DNA from: Streptomyces sp. CMB-StM0423 | GTDB taxonomy: Bacteria > Actinomycetota > Actinomycetes > Streptomycetales > Streptomycetaceae | DNA: 64,000 bases | Assembly (NCBI RefSeq): GCF_002847285.1 | Contig: NZ_CP025407.1 | Span: 7,567,001-7,631,000 of the forward strand | Direction of reading: 5' to 3' | Shown here: piece by piece, positions 55,781-64,000 of the stretch | Numbering within the stretch: the first letter of the stretch is position 1 | Layout of the letters: each line of letters starts with the position of its first letter | Program-made: the position numbers and the translations under genes | Notes under the pieces: generated by a model | What the model was told of the DNA's origin: nothing | Database searches by the model: none | What the model saw: the letters and a program-made list of their open reading frames with translations, nothing else

Positions 55781-56722
55781 ATGCAGCGACTCACGAACCG
55801 ATTGCTGGGCCTCACGGCGGCGACCCTCGTGGCGATGACGTCGGCGGCGTGCTCCGACGGCAGCCGTACGACGACCGCCCCGGACCACCGGGCCGCACCG
55901 TCCGCCCCCACCGCGGCGGCCGCGCAGCAGCGCGCGACGCGGGAGTTCAAAGAGCTGGAGCGCGCCCACGACGCCCGCCTCGGGGTGTACGCCGTGGACA
56001 CGCGGACCGGCCGGGAAGTGGCGTACCGCGACGGGGAGCGGTTCGCGTTCGCGTCCACCGTCAAGGCGTTCCAGGCGGGGGCGGTGCTGCGGCAGCGGAA
56101 GCTGTCCGGCCTGAAGAAGGAGATCACGTACGACAGGAGCGACCTCGTCGCGAACTCGCCGATCACCGAGAAGCACGTGGACGACGGGATGACGCTGGGC
56201 GAGCTGTGCGACGCCGCCGTGCGCTACAGCGACAACGCCGCCGCCAACCTCCTCTTCGAGGAGCTCGGCGGACCGAAGGCGCTGCAGTCGTTCCTGCGGG
56301 AGAACACCGGTGACGACACCTCCCGGATGGAGCGGATCGAGCCCGCGCTCAGCGACTGGGAGCCGGATTCGGCACGGGACACCAGCACCCCGCGAGCGCT
56401 CGCCGGGAACCTGCGCGCCTTCGTGCTGGGGGACGTACTCGGCATGCCGGAGCGGGCGCGGCTGGCCGGGTGGCTCCGCAAGAACACCACCGGGGACGAG
56501 ACGATCCGCGCCGGCGTGCCGAAGGACTGGGAGGTCGGCGACAAGACCGGCACCGCAGCCACCTTCGGCGGCCGCAACGACATCGCCGTCGTCTGGCGTC
56601 CGGACGCCGCGCCGCTGGTCATGGCGGTGCTCTCCAACGCCACCGACCGGGACGCCGAGCCCGACGACAAGCTGATCGCCAAGGCCGCCGCCGTGGTCTC
56701 GGACGCGATGGCGACGCCGTGA
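55781..56722 (+). CDS. bla: Class A beta-lactamase (lipoprotein)
   Basis: The 313-residue protein has a lipobox at SAAC (Cys24) and a linker. The catalytic motifs are S92-T-V-K95, S150-D-N152, and K255-T-G257. The Glu166-type motif is E187-P-A-L-S191, so the usual Asn at Ambler 170 is Ser. These enzymes hydrolyse penicillins in the periplasm-like space. Its stop overlaps a truncated PBP gene. The LysR partner upstream is a remnant. Confidence 0.92.
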   Translation: MQRLTNRLLGLTAATLVAMTSAACSDGSRTTTAPDHRAAPSAPTAAAAQQRATREFKELERAHDARLGVYAVDTRTGREVAYRDGERFAFASTVKAFQAGAVLRQRKLSGLKKEITYDRSDLVANSPITEKHVDDGMTLGELCDAAVRYSDNAAANLLFEELGGPKALQSFLRENTGDDTSRMERIEPALSDWEPDSARDTSTPRALAGNLRAFVLGDVLGMPERARLAGWLRKNTTGDETIRAGVPKDWEVGDKTGTAATFGGRNDIAVVWRPDAAPLVMAVLSNATDRDAEPDDKLIAKAAAVVSDAMATP

Positions 56723-56832
56723 ACCGGACGATCCGCCACGTCGCCGTCTGCTGCGGGCTTTTCCTGCTGGTGATACTCGCCCGGGTGACCTGGGTGTAGA
56801 ACGTGCAGCGCGAGAGCCTGGCCGGAGGCGGT
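56719..56832 (+). pseudogene. 5' remnant of a penicillin-binding protein with premature stop
   Basis: GTG 56719 overlaps the bla stop. The frame encodes 26 residues, NRTIRHVAVCCGLFLLVILA then RVTWV, the membrane anchor seen at the start of actinobacterial PBPs, and then meets TAG (56797). Read through, it continues NVQRESLA as in a PBP, so a CAG-to-TAG change (W-V-Q to stop) fits. After about 56832 the similarity is lost. A PBP gene next to bla, now decayed, is inferred. Confidence 0.6.
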
Positions 56833-56945
56833 CTGCCGGGAAGCGCTCTGTCACCCGCGAGCGCCACCTTTCGCCCGCCGCTACTGGCAACGCCTCGACG
56901 GCGGGATAGAGTTCGGGTGTACGAATCTGCCCCGAGGAGGAGCGG

Positions 56946-58022
56946 ATGCTGCGGGCGCTGGGACTGGGGCCGGCCGCGGAGGCCGTCTATATGGCGCTGA
57001 TGGCTCAGCCGATGGCCTGTCCGCACGATCTCGCCCGGCAGACCGGAATTGCGGCGGCCGAGGTCGCACGTGTTCTGGCGGACCTGGAGAAGCGGGGTCT
57101 GGTATCGGTCGCCGACTGGCCAGACGGCGATGAATCCCGCCCGGCCGGGCGGTCGGACGTGGCCCTGTCGGTACGCTATCGGCTCGCTCCGCCCTCCGTG
57201 GCCCTGGCCCCGTTCCTGGTCGAGCAGCGCAATGCGCTGCATCAGGCCGAGAGCGCCTTCTCGATGCTCATCGAGCAGTACCGGAATACGGCCGTGAACT
57301 CCGCGGGCGGCGTCGTGGAGGTGGTCGCCGGTGTGGAGCAGGTGGCGCACCGGTTCCATCAACTGCAGTTCGGCGCCCAGCGGGAGTTGCTCGTATTCCT
57401 TGTCGGCGCGCCCGTCGCGGTGCCGCGTGAGGACGCCGATCTGGCGGAGAGTTCCGCGCTGGATCGCGGTGTCGACTTCCGGGTCGTCGCAGCCAGGGAC
57501 TATCTGGACGGTCCCGGCGTGGTCAGGGATGTGCGGGGAGCCGTCAAGTCCGGCCTCGAACTGCGTCTGGCCGATTCGCTGCCGCTGAAAATGGTCGTCT
57601 CGGACCGGCAACGCGCCATGGTCCCCCTGGACATGGCGGATTCCGATGCGGAACCGAGCGCCATCGTGATTCACCGCAGCGGCCTGCTGACGGCGCTCGT
57701 CCATCTCTTCGAGGGGGAATGGGACCGGGCCCGGCCGGTGCTCCACACCCCCTCGGGTGTGCACGCGAAGCCGGCCGCGGAGGAGCAACCGACCGGAGGG
57801 GAACTCGAAGTCCTCGCCCTGCTGCTGGCGGGATTCTCCGACCGGCGGGTGGCCTCGCAACTCGGCCTGTCCATCCGCACGGTGGAACGGCGAACACGCC
57901 GTCTGATGGATCTGGCCGGAGCGGATTCACGACTGCAGCTCGGGTGGCACGCCGCCCGCGCCGGCTGGCTGTGCCTGCGTCACTCGGAGGGCGCGGCGAG
58001 TCCGCCTCCGACGGGTGGCTGA
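56946..58022 (+). CDS. TrmB-LuxR hybrid helix-turn-helix regulator
   Basis: ATG 56946 after GAGGAGGAGCGG gives 358 residues. An N-terminal TrmB-type winged helix is at about 1-75 (LGPAAEAVYMALMAQPMACP, then VARVLADLEKRGLV). A phospholipase-D-like middle domain follows (about 110-240). A LuxR-type HTH closes the protein at about 285-335 (EVLALLLAGFSDRRVASQLG, then LSIRTVERRTRRLMDLAG). Such regulators often sit beside secreted-peptidase genes in Streptomyces. It precedes the subtilase by 224 bp, with a perfect dyad in the gap. Confidence 0.88.
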   Translation: MLRALGLGPAAEAVYMALMAQPMACPHDLARQTGIAAAEVARVLADLEKRGLVSVADWPDGDESRPAGRSDVALSVRYRLAPPSVALAPFLVEQRNALHQAESAFSMLIEQYRNTAVNSAGGVVEVVAGVEQVAHRFHQLQFGAQRELLVFLVGAPVAVPREDADLAESSALDRGVDFRVVAARDYLDGPGVVRDVRGAVKSGLELRLADSLPLKMVVSDRQRAMVPLDMADSDAEPSAIVIHRSGLLTALVHLFEGEWDRARPVLHTPSGVHAKPAAEEQPTGGELEVLALLLAGFSDRRVASQLGLSIRTVERRTRRLMDLAGADSRLQLGWHAARAGWLCLRHSEGAASPPPTGG

Positions 58023-58130
58023 TCGCCGTACGAGTTCCGCCGCCGGCTTGACGGCGGTGCCGGACGGACGGCCCGTGCACCTGCCCGGCCGAAGCCCCAA
58101 CGCGCCGACGCAGCACATGAGATGGCCACG

Positions 58131-58148
58131 GTGACGGGGACCCGTCAC
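58131..58148. promoter_or_regulatory. Perfect inverted repeat upstream of the S8 peptidase gene
   Basis: GTGACGGGgaCCCGTCAC is a perfect 8+8 bp dyad between the TrmB/LuxR gene and the subtilase, 99 bp before the peptidase ATG. It is a good candidate operator for the regulator. It could also form a weak hairpin at the end of the regulator transcript. Confidence 0.5.
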
Positions 58149-58246
58149 GGGGGAGACCCGCCACGCGCGGAACCCCCACGCATTCCGCTCATCTGCCAGG
58201 CTGCAGCCCCGACATGGCATGTTCAGTGCGTCGAGTTGGGAGATTC

Positions 58247-61200
58247 ATGCGCCCCACAACCCGCATAGCCTTGGGCGTGGCCACGGCCGCCGTCCTGGGC
58301 GTCACCGCGGTCACGCCATCAGGAGCGGCCGATACGCGGCCCGAGGGGACCTCGGGGGAGAGGCCCATTGCCGGCAGCGCAACCGCGGCAAAGGACGGCG
58401 GTCAGACGACGGTCACGCTCGTCACCGGCGACAAGGTGCTGGTGACCACGGACCCCTCGGGCCGCAAGTCGGCGGCGGTGCTGCCCCGCGAGGACGGTAC
58501 GCAGCCGATGGCCCAGACCTACCAGGCGGGCAAGGACCTCTACGTCTACCCGGAGAGCGCTTCGCAGGCCATCGCCGAGGGCCGGGTCGACGAGCGGCTG
58601 TTCAACGTCACCGGGCTCATCCGCGACGGATATGACGACAAGAGCACCGCCACCCTGCCCCTCATCGCCACCTACCGGGACGGCGTGAACGTCGCCGACA
58701 GCACACCCGCAGCACCCCGCGGGGCCAAGCGGAGCTTGAGCCTCCCATCGGTGAACGGAGTGGCGCTCACGGCACGCAAGGACAGTGCCGCCGCCTTCTG
58801 GGAGGACCTCGGCAACCCCCGCTCACGTTCCGGTGCCACGGTGGCCAAGCTATGGCTGGACGGCAAGGTCGAAGCCACCCTGGACCGGTCCACCGCGCAG
58901 GTGAACGCGCCCCGGGCGTGGGAGGCCGGCTACGACGGCACGGGCACCAAGGTGGCCGTGCTGGACACGGGCGTGGACGCCGGGCATCCGGACCTGTCGG
59001 ACCGGATCGTCGCGTCCGAGAACTTCACGGACTCCGCGTCCACCGACGACCGGGTGGGCCACGGCACCCACACCGCGTCCACGGTGGGCGGCTCCGGAGC
59101 GGCCGGCGACGGCAGCAAGAAGGGCGTGGCCCCCGGCGCGTCCCTGGCCATCGGCAAGGTCCTCAACGACCGGGGCTACGGCCTGGACTCCTGGATCATC
59201 GCGGGCATGGAGTGGGCCGTCGGCGAGCAGGCCGACGTCGTGTCCATGAGCCTGGGCAACCCCACGATCGGCGACTGCACCGACCCGGTGGCCGAGGCCA
59301 CGAAGCGGCTCTCGCAGAACACCGGCACCCTATTCGTCGTTGCCGCCGGCAACACCGGCTCGAACAACGAGACGGTCTCCTCGCCCGGCTGCGTACCCGG
59401 CGTGCTGACCGTCGGCGCCGTCGACCGCGACGACACCACGGCGTGGTTCTCCAGCCGCGGTCCCGTGGCCGTCACCCACACCCTCAAGCCCGAGATCGCC
59501 GCGCCCGGCGTCGACATCTCCGCCGCAAGTGCGGGTGGCCGCGGCGTCTACGCGTACCGGACGATGTCCGGCACCTCCATGGCCACCCCGCACGTCGCGG
59601 GCGCCGCGGCCATCGTCCGCCAGGCCCACCCGGACTGGACCGCACAGCAGATCAAGGCCGCCCTGGTCGCCTCGGCCCGTACCGGCGGCAAGGTCGCCGG
59701 CGCCGACCAGACCGGCGGCGGGGTGCTCGACGTGGCCGGCGCGGTGGAGCAGAAGGTGCTGTCCGCACCCGCCGTCCAGGCCGGCAGCTACAACTGGCCG
59801 CAGGACGACTCGGACCGCAGCACCGTGCAGGTGCCCTTCACCAACACGGGCGACCGCGCGCTCACCCTGAACCTGAAGCTCAGCGGCGTGCACGGCAACG
59901 ACGGCAGCGACGTCCGCTCCGGCATCGCCAAGCTGAAGGACGGCAAGGTGCGCGTCCCCGCGGGGGCCACCGTCGAGGTGCCGTTGGAGATCGATCCCAC
60001 CGCCGGGCTGACGGACGCCCAGTACGGTGGCGTCACCGGCCGGATCACGGCCACCGGCGAGGACGTGCGGGTCTCCGTGCCCGTCACGCTCTACGTCGAG
60101 CCGGAGACGGTCACCCTCCGGGTCAAGGCCGTCGACCGCAACGGCAAGCCCGCGGCGGGCGCCTCCTCCCTGGACCTGGTCAGCCTCGACATCAACAAGG
60201 GCGAGCGCCGGACCAACTCGGGCGCGCCCGACCAGACGTACCGCGTACGCCCCGGCGACTACTCCCTGAGCAGCTTCGTGGACACGCGCGGCGCGAACGG
60301 CGAAACCGAGTCGATGAGTTTCCTCGCGCAGCCGCAGCTACGGATCACCCGGGACACCACCGTCGTCCTCGACGCCCGCGAGGGCCACCGGCTGAGCCTG
60401 CGCACCCCCCGGCCCTCGACGGTGAGCAACACCTCGTTCGGCTACGCCCGCACCTGGGACGACACCTGGCAGATCACCGGGTCGCTGCTGGCCGACGGCA
60501 CGGTCGAGGAGTTCTACGCGGACGTCGACGGCAAGGCACAGGACGGCACCTTCGAGTTCCGGCCCACGTGGCGCGCGGCGGGCACGCAGGGCGACGAGTC
60601 GTACGTCTACAACCTCACCTTCCCGACCGGCGGCCCGCTGCACTCCGACCAGGTCTACCGGCCCCGGGACTCCGACCTGGCGCAGGTCGCCGAGACCTGG
60701 AAGGCGATGGGCAAGGAGGGCGACTACATCGACGCGATGTTCCTGCGCCCCTCCGGCAGCGACGGCAACTACGTATCCGTGAGCCCGTTCGGCCGGGTCA
60801 CCGTCCCCGGCACCCGCACGGCCTACTACACGCCCGGCGACGACGCCTGGTACCACGGCGCGATGACCAGCTTCCCGTTCGCCGCGTTCATGGGCGACCA
60901 GGAGCGTACGTACCGGGCCGGACAGCGCAGGGCCGAGGAGTGGTACGGCGGCCCGCTGCGGCCGGCCGCGGCCCGCGACGCGGACGGCGAAGTGATGCTG
61001 GCCGCCGAGCGGCAGGGCGACCTGATCGGCTTCCAGACCGCGCTCTGGCTCGACGGTTCCGGCGACCACTGGTCCCCGGGCGGCTCGTTCGGCGACCTGG
61101 GCAACCTGGTGCTGAAGCGCAACGGCGAGCAGATCGCCACCAGCGCCTGGCCGTACGACGTGTTCAGGGTGCCGGACGAGGACTCCGCGTACGAACTCAC

Positions 61201-61636
61201 CCAGAACCTGGAGAAGATCCCGTCCTCGGACCGCGCCTGGCTGCGCTCCACAGCCGTCACCACCACCTGGAGCTTCCGCTCCCACCGCGAGCCGGACGTG
61301 TACTCGCGCGGCCTGCCGATCCTCTTCCCGGCGTACGACATACCGGTGGACGGCATGAACACCCTGCCCGCGGAGGGCGGCATCAGGGTCGGCCTGTCGG
61401 TCGAGGGCCACGCGGGATACACCCCGGGCGCGATCGAGGAGGCCACGCTGTCCTATTCCTACGACGACGGCACCACCTGGACCGAAGCCCCCGCCGAGCA
61501 ACGGGACGGCCGGTGGACAGCCGTCCTTGACCACACCGACGCCTCGGCGGAGGAGGTCACGCTGAAGGCCACGTTCACCGACACCAACGGCAACGCGGTC
61601 ACCCAGACCATCAGGCGCGCCTACGACGTGCGATAG
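58247..61636 (+). CDS. Large secreted S8 subtilisin-like serine peptidase
   Basis: ATG 58247 after GGGAGA gives 1129 residues. A Sec signal peptide ends near residue 28 (VTPSGA). A propeptide-like region runs to about 220. The catalytic triad is Asp240 (AVLDTGVD), His272 (GHGTHTA) and Ser444 (GTSMATP), with the oxyanion Asn in VVAAGN. A long C-terminal part (about 520-1129) holds beta-rich domains, including a Fn3-like and a carboxypeptidase-regulatory-like segment (VKAVDRNGKPAAGASSLDLV). The protein is exported and probably degrades extracellular proteins. The TrmB/LuxR regulator is its probable controller. Confidence 0.92.
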   Translation: MRPTTRIALGVATAAVLGVTAVTPSGAADTRPEGTSGERPIAGSATAAKDGGQTTVTLVTGDKVLVTTDPSGRKSAAVLPREDGTQPMAQTYQAGKDLYVYPESASQAIAEGRVDERLFNVTGLIRDGYDDKSTATLPLIATYRDGVNVADSTPAAPRGAKRSLSLPSVNGVALTARKDSAAAFWEDLGNPRSRSGATVAKLWLDGKVEATLDRSTAQVNAPRAWEAGYDGTGTKVAVLDTGVDAGHPDLSDRIVASENFTDSASTDDRVGHGTHTASTVGGSGAAGDGSKKGVAPGASLAIGKVLNDRGYGLDSWIIAGMEWAVGEQADVVSMSLGNPTIGDCTDPVAEATKRLSQNTGTLFVVAAGNTGSNNETVSSPGCVPGVLTVGAVDRDDTTAWFSSRGPVAVTHTLKPEIAAPGVDISAASAGGRGVYAYRTMSGTSMATPHVAGAAAIVRQAHPDWTAQQIKAALVASARTGGKVAGADQTGGGVLDVAGAVEQKVLSAPAVQAGSYNWPQDDSDRSTVQVPFTNTGDRALTLNLKLSGVHGNDGSDVRSGIAKLKDGKVRVPAGATVEVPLEIDPTAGLTDAQYGGVTGRITATGEDVRVSVPVTLYVEPETVTLRVKAVDRNGKPAAGASSLDLVSLDINKGERRTNSGAPDQTYRVRPGDYSLSSFVDTRGANGETESMSFLAQPQLRITRDTTVVLDAREGHRLSLRTPRPSTVSNTSFGYARTWDDTWQITGSLLADGTVEEFYADVDGKAQDGTFEFRPTWRAAGTQGDESYVYNLTFPTGGPLHSDQVYRPRDSDLAQVAETWKAMGKEGDYIDAMFLRPSGSDGNYVSVSPFGRVTVPGTRTAYYTPGDDAWYHGAMTSFPFAAFMGDQERTYRAGQRRAEEWYGGPLRPAAARDADGEVMLAAERQGDLIGFQTALWLDGSGDHWSPGGSFGDLGNLVLKRNGEQIATSAWPYDVFRVPDEDSAYELTQNLEKIPSSDRAWLRSTAVTTTWSFRSHREPDVYSRGLPILFPAYDIPVDGMNTLPAEGGIRVGLSVEGHAGYTPGAIEEATLSYSYDDGTTWTEAPAEQRDGRWTAVLDHTDASAEEVTLKATFTDTNGNAVTQTIRRAYDVR

Positions 61637-61645
61637 CCACACCCC

Positions 61646-61687
61646 GGAGCCGGGCGGGTCCCCCCAGGGGGCGACCCGCCCGGCTCC
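61646..61687. terminator. Strong bidirectional terminator
   Basis: GGAGCCGGGCGGGTC (61646-61660) pairs perfectly with GACCCGCCCGGCTCC (61673-61687) around a 12-base loop. It lies between the convergent stops of the subtilase and the next gene and can end both transcripts. The longest perfect stem seen in the window. Confidence 0.85.
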
Positions 61688-61733
61688 TTCGATCCGTGCG
61701 AGCACCACCCGCACGCCAGGCCGCGGACCTACG

Positions 61734-64000
61734 TCACCCGGTGGTCCGCACCCGGTACGTGATCCGGGCGTCTGCGACGCTGCCGCCGTTGCGGGCGGTG
61801 ACGGTGAACTTGCTGGTGCCCGTGCTTTCCGGAACGCCGGTGATGCCGCCGGTGTCCTCGTTGAGGGTGAGCCCACGCGGCAGGCTGCCGGAGGTGACCT
61901 CGTAGCGGAGGGTCTGCGGGGTACGCGAGGCCACCTTGAACGCGTACAGCCGGCCGATTCGGGCATTCGGCGGTTCCGGGGTGGTGAAGCCGGGCGTCGA
62001 CGCGTTCACCGGCTGCGGCTCGCCGATCGGCGCACCGGCGGAGTCCCTCTCCTGCAGCGACCACTCCTCGTTCGGCGTGACCTCGGTCAGATGCCAGTAC
62101 TTGGCCGGGTCGCCCAGCTCCGTCTTCTGCGCGGGGGTGAAGGCACCGCAGATGCGCGCGGCGTCCCAGATCCTGATGGCTTCGAGCAGCTCGGTGGTGT
62201 GGGAGCCGGAGGCGAGGCTGCCCACGCTGGTCTCGAAGTTGATGCCGGCGTTGAGCGACGCGGCGCGCGCCATGGTGACTTCGATCTTCTGCAGGCTGTC
62301 GTTCCCGGAGAGCCCTTGCTGGCCCATCATGCCGGGCATGTAGTTGGCACGGTAGAACGTGTTGCTCCGCAGGATCTGCGCGTAATCCGTGACGCCGATC
62401 TCACCCCAACTGGCCCGCGACTGGGCGTCCCAGGTGTTGGACGACAGGTTGCTGCACTCGGTGAGGAAGTCCTTGGAGTCGAGTTGCCGGTAGACGCCGT
62501 TGACCAGTCGGGCGAAGCCGTAGCCGCCCCAGCCGGTGTAGCCCGCCGCCTCCAGCCCGTCGTAGGACGTGGCGAGGACGCCGGTGCCGTTGTACGCGGT
62601 GGCCAGCCGGGTCGCGATCTCGTCGATGATCGGCAGCCCGCCGATCGCGCCGCCGTAGCCGTTCTGGATGAGCCGGGCGGCGTCGGTGCCCGCCGGGTAG
62701 GACTGCGCGGCCGATCCCCACTGCGCCCGCTTCAGGCCGCTGACCTCCCACTCCGCGGCGCCGACCGGCGAGACGGCGTCGTAGGTGAGGAACTCGTCCC
62801 CGATCCGCAGCCTCTTGCCGTCCACACCTGGTGCCAGCGGGCGGTCGCCGTCCCCGTACAGCGTGGTGTCGGACTGGCCGAGCGGACGGGTCAGTTTGAA
62901 GCTCCCGCCCACGGCCAGCCGTGCATCGGCCGGCGGGGTGACGTAGGGGTCGCCGGTGTCGATGAAGTTGGAGAGGGTGTGCACGCCGACCTCGATACCC
63001 TCACGGGCCGCCGTGGCCACCAACTGGGCCGCCGCCGCGTCCGATCCCCCGAACGAGCCGTTGAACTCGTAGTGCCCGTGCGACTTCCACGGGCCGTTTC
63101 CGGAGATCGCGTAGATGCTCCTGACGCCGGCCTGCCTGGCGAACCGGCTGGCGGCGGTCACGTTGCCGGTGTTGAGGTCATGGACCCAGAAGTGGGATTG
63201 CGAGGTCCGTTGCGCGGCCTTCTGCCACTGGCCGTCGATGGTGGGATAGGCCAGGTCGTGTCCCCTGGCGATGTGGCTGAGTACGGTCAGGGCGAGGTCC
63301 GGGGCGCTGCCGAAGAGGGCGATCTTCGACCCGACGATCCGGCCCTCCGGCGCCGGCAGCGGGCCGAGCGGGATCTCGTACCCGGTGGTGCGCTGCCGGA
63401 CACGCGGCCGGCTGTAGTCGTAGGTAGCGGCGCGCAGGACGCTGCCCCAGCGGGTCTTGGCCGCCGCGTTGCTCGCCAGCCACTCGTCCTTCTCGCCGGT
63501 CTGCAGGCCGTACGGGTTCCAGATGAGATCGTCGCTGTACCCGTAGGCCAGATGCTCGTTGGGCCACCCGCCCACCGTCTTGTCGTTGAGCGGACGCAGC
63601 CCCAGGACGACTTCCCCGTTCGCGACGACGCCCGCGGTCTCACCGATCGTCTCGCCGATCACGGTCGGCAGCGGGCCCCACAGCAGCGTCTGCACATCCA
63701 CGCCCGGAGCGGCCGTCAGCCCGACGACCTCCAGGGTGGCGTGGGTCGGGAAACCGGCGACCTTCACGCGGATGGTCACCTTCTCTCCGGTGAACTCCAG
63801 GATCTGCGGGTGGTCCGAGGCGACCCGTACGCTGCGGGGAACCTCATGGCTGCCGTCCGCCACCACACTGACCAGCGGTACCGGGGATCCGCCCGCCAGG
63901 TAGTCGGTGCCGTTGCGCAGGTCCACCAGGCTGTCGACACGACCGGAGTCGCTCAGACCGACCGCGAGGAAGCCTGCGGTGACCGCCAGCGGCCGGGACG
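61734..64000 (-). CDS. Large protein with C-terminal Ig-like (He_PIG) domain, 5' end outside window
   Basis: The minus-strand frame is open to the window edge and continues upstream of the in-frame GTG at 63926 (VGLSDSGRVDSLVDLRNGTDYL), so the start is probably off-window. At least 755 residues are present. The last 90 residues form a putative Ig domain (GSLPRGLTLNEDTGGITGVP). The main body has motifs such as SHGHYEFNGSFGG, VGVHTLSNFIDTGDPY and YDGLEAAGYTGWGGYGFA, with a barrel-like appearance. It looks like a carbohydrate-active secreted enzyme but I cannot name the family. The composition supports a real gene. Confidence 0.7.
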   Translation of the reverse strand, partial: SRPLAVTAGFLAVGLSDSGRVDSLVDLRNGTDYLAGGSPVPLVSVVADGSHEVPRSVRVASDHPQILEFTGEKVTIRVKVAGFPTHATLEVVGLTAAPGVDVQTLLWGPLPTVIGETIGETAGVVANGEVVLGLRPLNDKTVGGWPNEHLAYGYSDDLIWNPYGLQTGEKDEWLASNAAAKTRWGSVLRAATYDYSRPRVRQRTTGYEIPLGPLPAPEGRIVGSKIALFGSAPDLALTVLSHIARGHDLAYPTIDGQWQKAAQRTSQSHFWVHDLNTGNVTAASRFARQAGVRSIYAISGNGPWKSHGHYEFNGSFGGSDAAAAQLVATAAREGIEVGVHTLSNFIDTGDPYVTPPADARLAVGGSFKLTRPLGQSDTTLYGDGDRPLAPGVDGKRLRIGDEFLTYDAVSPVGAAEWEVSGLKRAQWGSAAQSYPAGTDAARLIQNGYGGAIGGLPIIDEIATRLATAYNGTGVLATSYDGLEAAGYTGWGGYGFARLVNGVYRQLDSKDFLTECSNLSSNTWDAQSRASWGEIGVTDYAQILRSNTFYRANYMPGMMGQQGLSGNDSLQKIEVTMARAASLNAGINFETSVGSLASGSHTTELLEAIRIWDAARICGAFTPAQKTELGDPAKYWHLTEVTPNEEWSLQERDSAGAPIGEPQPVNASTPGFTTPEPPNARIGRLYAFKVASRTPQTLRYEVTSGSLPRGLTLNEDTGGITGVPESTGTSKFTVTARNGGSVADARITYRVRTTG

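Noticed and set aside
55697..55781. Functional LysR regulation of bla from the divergent region
   Set aside because: The LysR gene ends after its HTH, so it lacks the effector and oligomer domains; only a remnant is claimed.

Overview
The window is about 70% or more G+C, with dense genes, many GTG/TTG starts, strong AGGAGG-type ribosome sites, Tat and lipobox export signals, and gene families typical of Streptomyces (DUF5999, DUF4232, DUF5954, MocR, TrmB/LuxR regulators). It reads as a chromosomal segment of a Streptomyces or close relative. There is no rRNA, tRNA, CRISPR, transposase or integrase in it.

Region 1 (1-10.2 kb) is conserved actinobacterial core. It holds the end of a DUF881 gene, sbp, a second DUF881 gene with a long proline-rich head, a GarA/OdhI-type FHA protein, a MerR regulator at the FtsR position, a DUF151 bifunctional nuclease, a second MerR regulator, DNA polymerase IV, a PRC-barrel protein, and gcvP behind a tandem glycine riboswitch. 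The order matches the garA to gcvB neighbourhood of mycobacteria.

Region 2 (10.3-32 kb) is a mosaic of single genes. It includes DUF5999, a GCS2-type ligase, a solute-binding/VWA lipoprotein-like fusion, a CPBP protease, a chitin-active LPMO with a DasR-like site, PadR, two EamA exporters, a MocR regulator divergent from a PNPOx-like enzyme across a perfect 16-bp palindrome, LysR, Rieske, S9 peptidase, AraC, a Tat-exported metallo-beta-lactamase-fold enzyme and DUF5954.

Region 3 (30.8-44 kb) is catabolic. A five-gene branched-chain amino-acid-type ABC transporter ends in a GAF-PucR regulator, an acyl-CoA synthetase diverges from it, and a second operon carries a GntP permease, a CaiB-type CoA-transferase, an HpcH/CitE-type CoA lyase and a LysR regulator. 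That set could import an organic acid, activate it to a CoA ester and cleave it.

Region 4 (44-54 kb) is a carbohydrate locus. A LacI regulator sits upstream of two very large, tandem, Tat-exported GH92 proteins. Each has a discoidin-like domain embedded in the catalytic region, and the pair share a near-identical tract that suggests gene conversion. Two matching LacI-type operators lie in the leader, one just downstream of a good promoter.

Region 5 (54-58 kb) shows decay: a NACHT/LRR remnant, a truncated LysR head, an intact class A beta-lactamase with an ExxLS motif, and a penicillin-binding-protein start cut by an apparent nonsense codon. The last part (56.9-64 kb) has a TrmB/LuxR regulator, a very large secreted subtilase, a strong bidirectional terminator, and a large protein of unknown function with a C-terminal Ig-like domain that runs off the window.
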